From positions 62,001-126,000 of the forward strand of contig VWZX01002400.1 in NCBI GenBank assembly GCA_013399015.1: DNA of 64,000 bases, in the 5' to 3' direction. The notes beneath the pieces were generated by a model. The model worked only from the letters and a program-made list of their open reading frames with translations, had not been told where the DNA came from and searched no databases. Shown one piece after another: positions 37,956 to 49,420 of the stretch. The translations under genes were made by a program, and so were the position numbers. This DNA is from Galbula dea. Lineage: Eukaryota > Chordata > Aves > Piciformes > Galbulidae. Positions within the stretch are counted from its first letter, which is position 1. Each line of letters starts with the position of its first letter.

Positions 37956-39949
37956 TGGATTTGGTGGTGGCTTTTGCTTTGTTTTCTCCTGTGACAGGCA
38001 AAATCAGGGGAACTCGTGGTTCTCTCCTCCACCCATGAAAGACCTGCTCCTCAGGGCAAGTGCTTTGCAATGTCAGTATACAACAGCATGTATTTTGAGA
38101 AATAAGCAGGCAGTCAGAAGGCATTCCAAAATTTATAAATACTATTTATTTAAAAGCATTTACCATTATTCTCTCCCTATGATGCACACTCTCTGTACTG
38201 CTCCTGAAACAGAGGCGGAATCCTGCAAACTGTGGCTGCTTTTATACTTCTCAAGCTTCTTTCTCTGCCTGCCCATTGCCTCAGTGGTTCATTTTGTTTG
38301 CTGACTCTCATGAGAGTGGAGAAACTACTAACCTAAATACTTGGAGTAATTAGTCTCAGACAAATCTGGCCATAGCAAATTAAGGCCAGTTGCAGATTTA
38401 TATTTACATTCAAGCTACTTATAGACACCTAAGTCTTGGTGTATCTTACAACATATATGGTGTTGTAAGATCTGCCATGAAATCTCAGGTGGATGTTCCA
38501 GAGCAGTTTATCTGGACTCCATTTGTGTGCTGCAGAGTTCATCCATCCTGAGGAACAGAACAACAAAGCTATTGAGAAACATCTATTCAGGAACTCATTT
38601 CAAAATGCTACAGAACAAAAGACCTTCTGTTGAATCACCATTTCAAACATGTACCTGCTCTGAACTGTACAGCACAAGATCTGAATTTCCATTGCTGAAG
38701 GCTAACATATAACACTTGCCAACATTTTTATTTAATTTTCTTTTTATGCAGTACAGCTTTTTACTGCAGAATTTATTAGCAGCTGTTTAACCCAGGAGTA
38801 TTTTGGAAGGGATAGACTCCAAAGAATGACCCAGAGGAAGAAAGGTTAAAATAAAGATTCACAGCCTACTAAATGAAAGATGGTGTTTGGTCACGAGTAA
38901 GAGCAAAATGCATAGGGAATAGCTACCAACATGGGTGGGGACATGGAGATAACAAAAAGGGAGGACACTGAAAGGTATGTAGGAGGCATGCTGAATGACA
39001 AAGGAGACAGATCAAGCAAATCCATAGCACCTTTAAAAACCAGTGTCACAGAGCATGCACTAAGCTGTAATTTCTTAAAGCTTCTTATAGTCACCTTAAG
39101 GGGCATAGTAAATCCATTCCACAGATCAGAAGACTAAAGCTTACAACATATGAAGAGGTCTGAGATGCTTTCAGTCATTTGTTTTCATAAACACAAGAAA
39201 AGAAAAGTGAACTGAAGGACAGTAAGTTTCTTACATCTCTATTTAGTAAAACCAAAGCTAGTTAAATTGCCCTACAGAGTCTATTTGTCCTACTAAATTA
39301 CCTGGAGTAAAAATTATATTTACCAGTGTGTTTAATTTAAAAATGTACATTAAAGAATAATCTATCAGGAGCTATTAGTTCTGCTTTAAATTCTTCTCTG
39401 GAATACATAATTTTCTTCCTGATTTCTTAGCTTTATGCCTTCCATGTAGTTGCTAAGCCTGGCTGTACTTGACACAATCGATATCTCAGTCATTAGAGCT
39501 GACTACTTCACCAGATTTTATTTCCTGTATTACACATAGTAGCTCCACAATAATCACATAACTAAGCCCTCACTGTATAGGCCGCGTTAGGAAACTCAAG
39601 TCTACAATCAGAAGTGAAACGTTTCGCAATACCTTAGAGAAAGAGATGACAAGAAAACTGGTTAACACTTGGCATTTGCATAACTCATTAACACCAACTA
39701 CTCTGACACTTCTGCCTTTATCAGAGCTTGGTTTGAAAGCTTCCTGCTTCTTAAGCCCATAAACAATCGGTGTGAAGCTGCTGAGTTTTATGTATTCTCA
39801 GTCCCCAGAGGTGTGTGAGTCCCGCCTACGTAGTAAGCCTTACAAAACTTCCAGGGTAAGCCAGGGGAAAAAACAGCAAAGATCATCTGTTGTTATAATA
39901 CTTCACCTTCCTGTTATTGGCCTGGCCACTAGAAATATGCTGAAAAATT

Positions 39950-40130
39950 AAGAAAATCATGAATAATGTTAGGACAAGGGACAATAGGCACAAACCAGAG
40001 CACAGGAGGTTCCACCTGAACGTGAGAAAAAACTTCTTTCCAAACCCTTCGACAGGATGGCCCTGCTGTGTTGCAGAAAAAGCCCTATGGGTAAATGTTG
40101 ATAAGCTTAGGACAGAATGACCACAGGTGT
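39950..40130 (+). mobile_element. CR1 LINE 3' fragment
   Basis: caatаggcacaaaccagagc-type text followed by aggttccacctgaacgtgag and aaaaaacttctttccaaacc matches the 'gaagttccatctaagcataa' region of other CR1 copies here. Truncated before the tail. Confidence 0.65.
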
Positions 40131-41059
40131 CTGGGTTTGGCTTCCCCACTTCCAGTCTAACACTGCATCCATAAATCTGTGCTCCATGTAAGAGAAAGGC
40201 AGCCCCAAAGCAGTCAACCTCAGTGAAGAACAGCTGATGATTTCTTATTTCACAAACCTGGGTGCAAATTTACATTGGTTATCTCCACAAGCTAACACTC
40301 TGCAAATCAGCCATCATGCTTGCTTTCCTTTAAACACTGTGCTACTGAAGCTAAGCACTAACTCAGTTTTCGGACTGGAATTTCACTTTAAAAGCCAGAA
40401 AAGGAAAAAGTTTGGGAGCTGAAACTTTACAATTGTGTGGGAAACAAAATTCCAGTGAGAAGAATACAAACCAGAAAAACAATTCCACCAAACAACTGTC
40501 ACCCCCTTTAATCACCCCTCACTAGTACACATGCATTCCTAATGCCTCTGCAGGGAACTACAAGAACGAACTACAACAAATATCAAATTCTGAGAGTCTA
40601 AGTAGTGAAGAGTGTTTACCAGAAACAACAGTGGCTGAAATCTATTAGCATACCATTGTGCAGTTGGACATACCTTAATGGATGTTAGGACTTGTCCTGT
40701 CTAACTAACACTGACTATACTTGTACTCCTACTCCAGTGTAAAGAAACACCTCCTGCAGCTAATGTAATGTAGACATAGACCACAGAAACAGAGCAAACC
40801 CTTCTGCCCAAGCATACCCCAGGTTATACACTGAGCAAACTCAAATTAAAGCATGAATGTGTCTGTCCCTTCATTCCACTATGAAACAAAGTTTATTAAA
40901 AAAAAAAAGGATTTGAATAGTTTTGTTTTCAGCATATAGCTGGGTGACAGCTGCAAGTAGCCCCACATCACTAACATTTAACTCTACAACAGGAATGTCT
41001 ATCCATAATGAATCCACAGCAAACCAAACACAGATGACAGGACCCCAGGGAATGGCATG

Positions 41060-41305
41060 AACCTCTGCCAGGGGAGGTTTAGGTTGGAAATTAGGAAAAG
41101 GTTCTTTGCCCAGAGGGTGGTCGAGCACTGGAACAGGCTCCCCAGGGCAGCAGTCACAGCACCAAGCCTGACCGAGAAGCATTTGGACTAAGTCCTCAGG
41201 CACATCAGTACATTTTTGGGGTTCTCCTGTGCAGAGGCAGGAGCTGGACTAAATGATCTTTGTGGGTTCCTTCCAATTCATAAGACTCCATGATTCTATG
41301 ACAAT
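41060..41305 (+). mobile_element. CR1 LINE 3' fragment with tail
   Basis: gaggtttaggttggaaatta, gcactggaacaggctcccca and gagctggactaaatgatctt followed by ccatgattctatg give a standard CR1 3' end in plus orientation. It ends about 320 bp before the ATG of copy C. Confidence 0.85.
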
Positions 41306-41627
41306 CTTCAAATAAGGGCCCCTTGGAATAATAATTTCTCATTGTTAGTGAAGAACCTGTATAAATCTATTCCCCCTACTTTGAATCCTACCTTTTGTAA
41401 GGGGTAAAAACTTTTCCTTCCCCTTTTTGTTAGTATAAGGAAGTGTTGCCAATAATATCATTAGCAAGAAAAGGGTGGAGAAAATTAGGGTATTGCAACA
41501 TTAATGAACATTTTATTTCTGCTTAAGAATTAAGTGCTTAGTCTCCTGTGAAGACACCTGAGACACACTTGAAAACAAGGCTTAAGAGAGCGTAGAGGCT
41601 TTTAGGGTTCACTTCCACCGAAGTGAA

Positions 41628-44600
41628 ATGGCCTCTGTGTATACAACCATAGCAGCAGTAGCAATGGTTTTCCTTTCTCCTGTTCTAATACCAGGACTGT
41701 TTATTGGGGCAGTATTGTTTGACTTTTTCAATTCAGAATTGCCACCTGGAATTAACCAACCTCTAAAGCTTCGCTTTTTCAATTCAGTGTTGATTACAAC
41801 CATGACCTTGGTAAGTTAACCTCTTAAAACTGGGGATTCACTATTATTTTGATAGGATATTTGGGAAATGAAGATAATGGCTTAAGAAAAAAAAAGGAAA
41901 AGAAGCAGCAGCAATTCACCTCCTGGAAGCCTGTAAGCATTGTTATAGGAACCAAACCATGTTAAAACTGATGTGACTAATCTTAAAAGCTTATTTTTTC
42001 AGTGCATCTGTCAAACTGCAGCTACTTTACATTGGAAAAACTGTTCCAGATGAAAACTGAAAAGGATAACTCTGTGTCTGCTGTACCTGTTGCATGTATA
42101 TACAATAATGCTGTCTAATCAGAACCAAGCTTGTGTTACTCCTTCCAAATGCTTTCTTTTCCACAGGGGAAGATTCTGGAGAAGCTAGGGATCTGCAGCG
42201 ATTTAAGCATCCTGCGAGTTGTGCTAGATGGAATACCACCATGGAGAGATCCACAGCTTCTTATCAAAGATCTCACAGTAGATGAGGTACCAGTGAGGAT
42301 CTATCAGCCTAAACGGCCACCTTCTGGCAAAAGAAAAGGAATTCTGTATTTTCATGGAGGCGCTGGCACATTTGGGAGCATTAGTAAGAAATCAGCAAGT
42401 TTTATTTTTAAAATCAAATCCAAACTTTGACATTTTTATCTTCTGACACGTATCAGTCAATATCTCACCTGTCCTTCCTAATGAGAATAGTCTTTGCAAT
42501 CTCAACAGTAACTGCAAAGTGGAATATACAGTCTACTGCAGAGTTGAGGGCAATCATGTTTCTACTTCCTTTGGGCTACTGATGAAGTTGATGTTAGCAG
42601 ATAACACCAGAACTCTGATCCAGAAACCCCTCAATCAGGTGTCAAATAACAGCAGAGGGACTCTGCTCCTCCTCCTCCTGAAGCTGTTTTGATAAAGATT
42701 CAGTTTGCTGGGGCAGAGAAAGAAACACCATTAAAACAAAACGCAGCTGCTTAGGTCACTCTGAGGATGTTGAGCTCACAGGATGTTCTCGTACTGGTAG
42801 CTGAAAATAAGATACAGCAACAGTCCTGGAGTAAGGGTTGGAATCCATGTCTCCTCCTCTGTGCTCCATCTCTTTTGGAAATGTAACTTAAAATCCTTCT
42901 AGGCTGATAGAAGCCTAGATCCTGATAGCTTAGATCTACTTTCTGGAATAATTACAGTATCATGAAAATGGTAATGCTGTTGCTAAAAAGAATACATTCT
43001 GGCTTCATTTCTTGGAACAATACTTTGACTATTTCTCCAGAAGAAATGTCTAGCTTTGGATCTCAACTGGACTGAAGTTTCCTGTGAGCTGGACAGGGCC
43101 TCAAAGTACAGGATTTAAGATGCAATTCTGTGGTCAGTAGTTGATTTTTGTGTAGAAACACTACAAAAGTCAGCATTTTTAAACTTGCAGGTCATGCATT
43201 AAGGCAGTCTAAAGATTCAACATAGTCCAAGAAAGAATTTAAAGAATACATAACCCCCCCTGTAAATATATTCACATGCATGAAAACAAGGAATCCAAAT
43301 GAAAGAAAATAGAAATAATAAATAAGCATTAAAAATAAGAGCCAATTGGGGGGGGGGGGGGGCTGATTCTTGCACAGAATACCTTACTGCTTTTTCAGAA
43401 AGAGAGACAGCCCTTGGACTGTCTCAGTAGCTGCTGGCTCAGCCTCCTAACTGTTGTGAATCTCTTCCTAAGCAACCATGCCTACTTGTGCTTTGCCTAG
43501 AAGCCAAGGCACCTACCATGGAAATCTAGATTTCATTTCAAGGGTCAGGCACGGAAGTTTGTGAGTTTTGAATCCTTTGCTGTTTCAAAGGGTAAGTCTC
43601 CACCAGCACTAGTTAGAGTTCAGTCGCCTGCAACTGAGTTGGAGAGTCTACCTAGCTTTGTTCAGCATCATGCAGAAACAATACTAGAACTTCTAGCAAC
43701 TAAGGTTCCATTCTGCACTCCGAAATAACCTACCTCTCTTTTAGTGCAGTGCACGTTAATTTGGGTGGAGGGTTAGGCTGACACCAGCTGTGATGCTTCT
43801 GGTTCTAGAGCTGGTTTGGGTGGCAGTGAGGGCTTGAGATAAGTCTTTTGATCTAAGTCAAAGGTGAAATCCTATTGCTGGGAAAAAACCCCCACACCAC
43901 CAAGTTGCATAGTAGTAGTTGTTGTTCACAACACTATTGCTGTTGCACAATCAGCTCACTGAGGGAGCTGTATCACATACCATGGCTTAATACAATGGCC
44001 ATCCCTTAAGATCAAAGCCATTCCTACACACTGACTGTACTCCCTCACCTTTCCTTTGAATTCCCATTCGTAACTGGTGACAGGAAAATAAATAACATGA
44101 TGAGAAGTTTGGAAAAGGACTTGGGAAATCTACATACTAGTAAGCCTGAAGTCTGCAACTAGAAAATTAGCAGAAGCTACAATGAAGAACAGAATCAGTG
44201 GACAAATAAATATGATTTACCCTTTAAAATCCATACAAATGGAAGTCACACTTCAGAAATCAATGTAAGCTTTTTAAATGAGTCAGCAAACACAGGAATA
44301 AAGGAGACTGAGTTGATAAAACCTACTTCAGTTTCCAAAAGAGTCTGTAGAAGAGGCTACACACCTATGACACAAGAGGGAAGGTCTTTCATTTGGATAA
44401 AACTTACTAAAAGACAGGAAAAAAGATAGCTGGTGGGAGGTCCCTGTGAGATTCCCACAAGGAGATCTGTGCTAGGACCAGTGTTAATCAATCTGTTCAA
44501 AACCAGAGCAGACAGAGAAAGCTGACAGGATACTGAGTCCTTCGAGGTAGTAAATGGATGGGTGAAAAACTGCAGGATGTCTTTATGATAGCAAAGGATT

Positions 44601-46802
44601 GGACAATAAAATGACAAGTGAAATAGCGAGTAGAGAAGTCAAACAGACCAACAGAGCATCCTAACTTTCTTTATAAAGAAAACAATGGATTCTAAGCAGA
44701 CAACTCCCTTGCAGGAAGATCTTGGCATTATGGTAGAAAATTGCCTGAAAATGCTGACTTACTGCACAGTAGCAGTCAAAAAACAAATAAAATGCTAAGA
44801 ATTATTCTTAGGAAAGGCCAAAACAGGAAACTTTTTTATGACACTGTAATAAATCCATGGTGCATCTAAATATAGGATACTGTTTATAGTTGCCATACCT
44901 CAAAAAGGATATAGCAGGAGCAAAAAGGCTTAGGAAAAGGCTGCATAAGTGAGAAAGTGCTTCTGTGCAGAGAATAAATGAACAGACTATGGCTTTTCAG
45001 GCTGGAAAAGACAGATAATGACAGATACACTAAATGTCTACAAAATCAGGAGCAGCAAGAGAAGTCAAACAGGGAATGACCATCAACCATTTCTTACAGT
45101 GCGAAAGTAAATGTTACCAAACGGTGGTAGTGAATGTCAGGCACAGAAGCAGCAAACAGAAATGGTACTTTATAACTTTGTAAGCAATCTATGGAATTCT
45201 TCACTGCACAAATTTGTTAATGTTACAATCAGGGACTCAGGAAGTGGTTTGAGTAATCCAGGGAAGAGCCATTAATCAAGGGCAATAATTATATTAACAT
45301 GCCTTGAGCCTCAACTTCTCATATGCTTCTTATTACTGAATGCTTGTCCTCAGCTTCTCCTTAGGCATCTTTCATTGTCCATCAGCTGAGATGTGATACC
45401 AGCCTAGACAGACTGCTATGTTTTCCTAACATTACCACTCCTTCATGCTCATATTGTGCCCTGACAGCCACTAACCAATACAATAAGCTGAACATGTTAA
45501 CATGTAAAGTCCCCACTGCAGAGTGGAAGTTGGTCTCACGTTGCAGTCCCTTCTACAGAGCATATGTCCAAGGATCTGTGTTTTCACTTCAAAAGGATGT
45601 TTGCTTTGTAAAACACCATTTCTGATAACCTTTCTCTTTAGAAGCCTTCGAGAGGATATGCCGCTACATCACCAAAGCATGCAGCTCAGTGGTTGTGTCT
45701 GTTGGGTAAGTGCTAGCTTTTACACAGAAGTATTTATGGTGAAACACTGCTGGAAAAAACGCTGACAACATTTACTAGTTTGGATTGTGTTGCTGACTTT
45801 TCACCTTAGTCTTTCATTCAACTTTGCTTCCAAGCAGAGTATTCTAGAAGAGCTGTAACACCATTAGTTTGCCTTTCTAATCTACAGCAGTTAAAAACAA
45901 CTCTGACCTTTACAACTGAGAAATAAAGGCCTCCATACACTGACCAGAGAGCAGTCAGTCATGAAGAGTGCAAATCAACCTTTGATAATTACTCAGACAA
46001 TAACCACAACATCTCTGACATTTTCAGTTATCGTTTGGCTCCTGAACACCCATACCCAGGGCAATATTTTGACTGTCTCAATGCCACCTTATACTTCATG
46101 AGGAACTTAGAAGAGTATCACGTGGATCCTGCTCTCATCATCATTTGTGGTGACAGTTGTGGAGCTAATTTTGCTACCGTTATTTGCCAAATACTGCTGA
46201 ATAAAACAGATGTCCCAAAAGTACGTGCTCAGGTCTTACTTTATCCAGGACTACAGGGGCTAGATTTTCAGTTGCCTTCCTATCAGCAGAATGCTTCAGT
46301 CCCCGTTTTGTTCCGGAAGCTAGTTCTCTACTTCTGTTTTCGCTACCTTGACAAAGAGCCATCACACATGGACGATATCCTACAAAACTGCCACGTTCCT
46401 GAGAGCATGAAACAGAAGTACAAAAAATGGGTAAGTGCTGACCTGATCCCTGACAGGTTTAAGGCTAGAGGCTACATACCACAGAAATACACTTCATATA
46501 AACCTGAAGTCCATGAAGTGATCAAAGAAATTTTAGCAATAACATTTTCTCCACTTTTAGCTGAAGATTCCATTATTTGCCAGCTCCCTGAATCCTATAT
46601 TTTGACCTGTGAATTCGATGTGCTCAGGGATGATGGCCTGCTATACAAGAAGAGGTTAGAGGACAATGGTGTTCAAGTAACCTGGCATCATTGTGACAGT
46701 GGTTTCCATGGAATTTTAGCCTTTTTTGGCTATGGGATTTTTTCTTTTTCATCAGAAAAGAAGATAATGGAGAGTGTTGCGAATTATATAAACAGTTTGT
46801 AA
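41628..46802 (+). CDS. AADACL4-like serine hydrolase, copy C
   Basis: Exons 41628-41810, 42167-42383, 45642-45705, 46028-46802 (stop TAA), giving 412 residues, the longest copy. Exon 1 encodes a long hydrophobic anchor (about residues 6-32). Catalytic elements: HGGAG (His about 124), GDSCGA (Ser about 198), DVLRDD (Asp about 352) and SGFHG (His about 382). The triad is intact. Odd points: Ala in the third oxyanion position, Cys after the nucleophile, and Ala where the others have the second Gly of GDSxGG. It keeps the CLNAT sequon in exon 4. Exon 2 has VVLDGIPPW, grouping it with A and B. Intron 2 (3.3 kb) contains an old LINE and a run of 15 G. Substrate unknown. Confidence 0.9.
43348..43362 (+). 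repeat. Run of 15 G
   Basis: An uninterrupted G homopolymer in intron 2 of copy C. The exact length may be unreliable in the assembly. Confidence 0.9.
44400..45290 (+). mobile_element. Old, diverged LINE (CR1-like)
   Basis: Recognisable blocks include gtgggaggtccctgtgagat, ctgtgctaggaccagtgtta and caatctgttcaaa, corresponding to the QGS..GPVL[F/I] reverse-transcriptase block, followed by later fragments such as aacagactatggcttttcag. The copy is heavily broken and its edges are approximate. It lies in intron 2 of copy C. Confidence 0.6.
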
Positions 46803-47701
46803 CAGTTTTCTTCAGGAAAAGATGCAAGTCTTACATTATCCTTGGCAAAATCATACTTGGCAAAGAATGTAAACACTTCGGATTTCTATTTTGGATTTTG
46901 ACTGCATTCTATACTTCCTAATTCCTCCTTCTGCAGTGACTCTCAAACAAATGTTATGATTATTTAAAGAACCACCATTCTGGAAAGCATTACCATAAAC
47001 CCACACCATTTTGACCAAGATACAAAATAGAGGCACCTGGCACACACTGTTTTACTTCAACTGTACCAACTCCACTACCCTGGCTTCATCAGCACACACT
47101 CAAGGCAAGCAGCAAGAACATCTCTTCCTGAAGATTCTAGACTGCCCAGAAAAGCTGAAGACAACAAACAGCATCTACTCTGGTCCTCTGTGAGAGACAG
47201 GAGATGTTTAGGTTATCAGGTGGAGAGCCCAATGACTCAGGTGCTGTGAAGTCTTATGTCAGATAGACACCGCAGATCTGCAACTTGATTCCTAGGATCA
47301 GGAATCACCCTGTTAGTGAAAAGAGTACACTTGAAAAAATGTAGTCAAAAGAAAGGCTTCTGTCTGAAGCAGAAGTTCTGAACTGGAACTAGCATGGGTT
47401 TGATGTTGTTTGGAATCTGAGAAATGGTGTTTCATTTTGGAACTTGATTCTTAAACTGGAATCCCTAAACTTTAATGATTGTGTACATGTTAGGGAAGAG
47501 CAGAGGTGAGACTTCTTTTCCTTTTGGCACTTTGTTTTTCTCTGAAGATTATCTTATGCTTGGGACTACCTCTTATACTGCCTCTTATGCTACATTTGTT
47601 GAAAAAGGTCTGAACATCACAGATGTAAGAAGGTAGAGAAGCACAACATCTTATCACTGTAAGACTGTGACAGTTTTGGGACATTTTCAACAAAAAGAAA
47701 C

Positions 47702-47707
47702 AATAAA
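47702..47707 (+). terminator. Candidate poly(A) signal of copy C
   Basis: AATAAA about 900 bp after the stop of copy C, the clearest canonical signal before copy D. It would imply a long 3' UTR. Confidence 0.4.
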
Positions 47708-48319
47708 AACTAGCACATCAAATATTTCTGTTACAAGAGCAGTTCTGTTTGCTAAACACATACTCTCTGGTAAACCTAAATGAACACCTCATGGAGAAAG
47801 GACAATGCGACAGTGGCAAAGATCACAATCTTGCTAATGCTACCCAGTCAAATCTATGCTCTGCACAGTAATTAATTCACCAGACAACTGGGCTGCCCAA
47901 GACTCTCCTATATCATCACCTAACTGTGAAAACATAACACTGAAAGCCCAGAAACACCACTAGGTGGGCTATTATTTTTTTAATAATATCTGGACTTTTG
48001 CTGGTTTAAAACAGAGTATTTCCTTCTACTTCAGAATATTTTATGATGACCACGTGCCCTGTTAAAAACACTCAACTTCTCCCTGGAGAAAATGATGACA
48101 TTTCACTTGTATAAAGTTTCCTAACTCAAATGACATGGCACTTTCCCCCCACCACTTACAATTTAACTTAAAAAAAAAATAATTATTCCATGCCTGCTTG
48201 ATGAAGTTAGATTATCACCTCTTTCATTCCCCTGGGAATATGTTCTGACATCCTGGCTGATCGAAGAGTTGCAGACTCAGATTCACAATTAATACCTCAA
48301 GCATCATTTAAACTACAAC

Positions 48320-48680
48320 ATCTCAGAAGAGAGAAGGGAGATCTTCTCAATGCTTATCAATACTTCATGGGTGGGGGTCAGGAGGATGGGGCCAGGCTTT
48401 TCTCAGTGGTGCCCAGGGACAGGACAAAGAGAGAACAGGCACAAACTGGAACAGAGGAAGTTCCATCTAAGCATAAGGAGGAACTTCTTTACTTTGAGGG
48501 TGCCAGAGCACTGGCCCAGGCTGCCTATGGAGGTGGTGGAGTCTCCATCTCTGGAGACATTCCAAACCCACCTGGACCTGTGCATCATGCTCTAGGTGAA
48601 CCTGCTCTGCCAAGGGGGTTGGACTAGATGATTACCAGAGATCCCTTCCAACCCCTAACATTCTGTGATTCTGTGAACTC
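48320..48680 (+). mobile_element. CR1 LINE 3' fragment with tail
   Basis: gcactggcccaggctgccta, gttggactagatgattacca and ttctgtgattctgtg form a classic CR1 3' end, plus orientation. Confidence 0.88.
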
Positions 48681-49420
48681 TACATTAGCACCATCCCACT
48701 CTTTATTAAGATAAAGCAGTTTGATTTGAAACTATCTAATCCTGATTAAGACATTTCATGCTGCATCTGTTGCACACTGAGAGTCAGTGAAGCTTATCTG
48801 ATATGAAGTAACCTGATTATGAATCTAAACTCAGCCTCCTGGTTTGGTTCTCAACCATGTTCCTCTTTTAGAAGAAAATACAAATACTAAAAAAGCTGAG
48901 ATTGTGGTAATGACATAATTTTATAGGTGCACCCTTCCAAAAAACATCAGTGACAATCCATTTGGCCCTTAGAGTGATAATCATCACACACAGGCTCCTA
49001 TCTCTGCACAACCCTAGAGAAACTCTTCTTCAGAACAGTGTTTTATAGTGCCACAAACTCAACACACACAAACCCTCTGTGTCCATTTTCCACCCCTAAT
49101 TAGTTTCATATGAATGCAGGTTATTCAGAACAGTCCTCCCCCAGCTAAGGATTGGTTTCTTGCAAAAATTCCAAAATGATGCTGGCATAGATCTTTTAAC
49201 AAACTCAGGACTTTGACCAACTTATCTTTCATAGAACAGAAGGAGCAGGGGGGAAAGAAAGTGAGAGAGGGAAAGATACCTACTAATGCACTTGAGAAAG
49301 GGAGGAGAAAGGTTTTTACTGGAGCAATCTTACCACGAACAAAGAATCAGGAAGTAACAAGCCAAAGATATCTGAGAAAGTCAAACCAAAGACATTTCAA
49401 TCCCTTTGCTGCTCAGCAAA

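Larger units (their letters stand above)
37956..41627. other. Intergenic between copies B and C
   Basis: No gene recognised. Holds two CR1 fragments (about 39950-40130 and 41060-41305). Confidence 0.5.
46803..49420. other. 3' region of copy C and intergenic spacer to copy D
   Basis: Apart from the poly(A) signal at 47702 and a CR1 fragment at 48320-48680, nothing recognisable is present. Confidence 0.5.
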
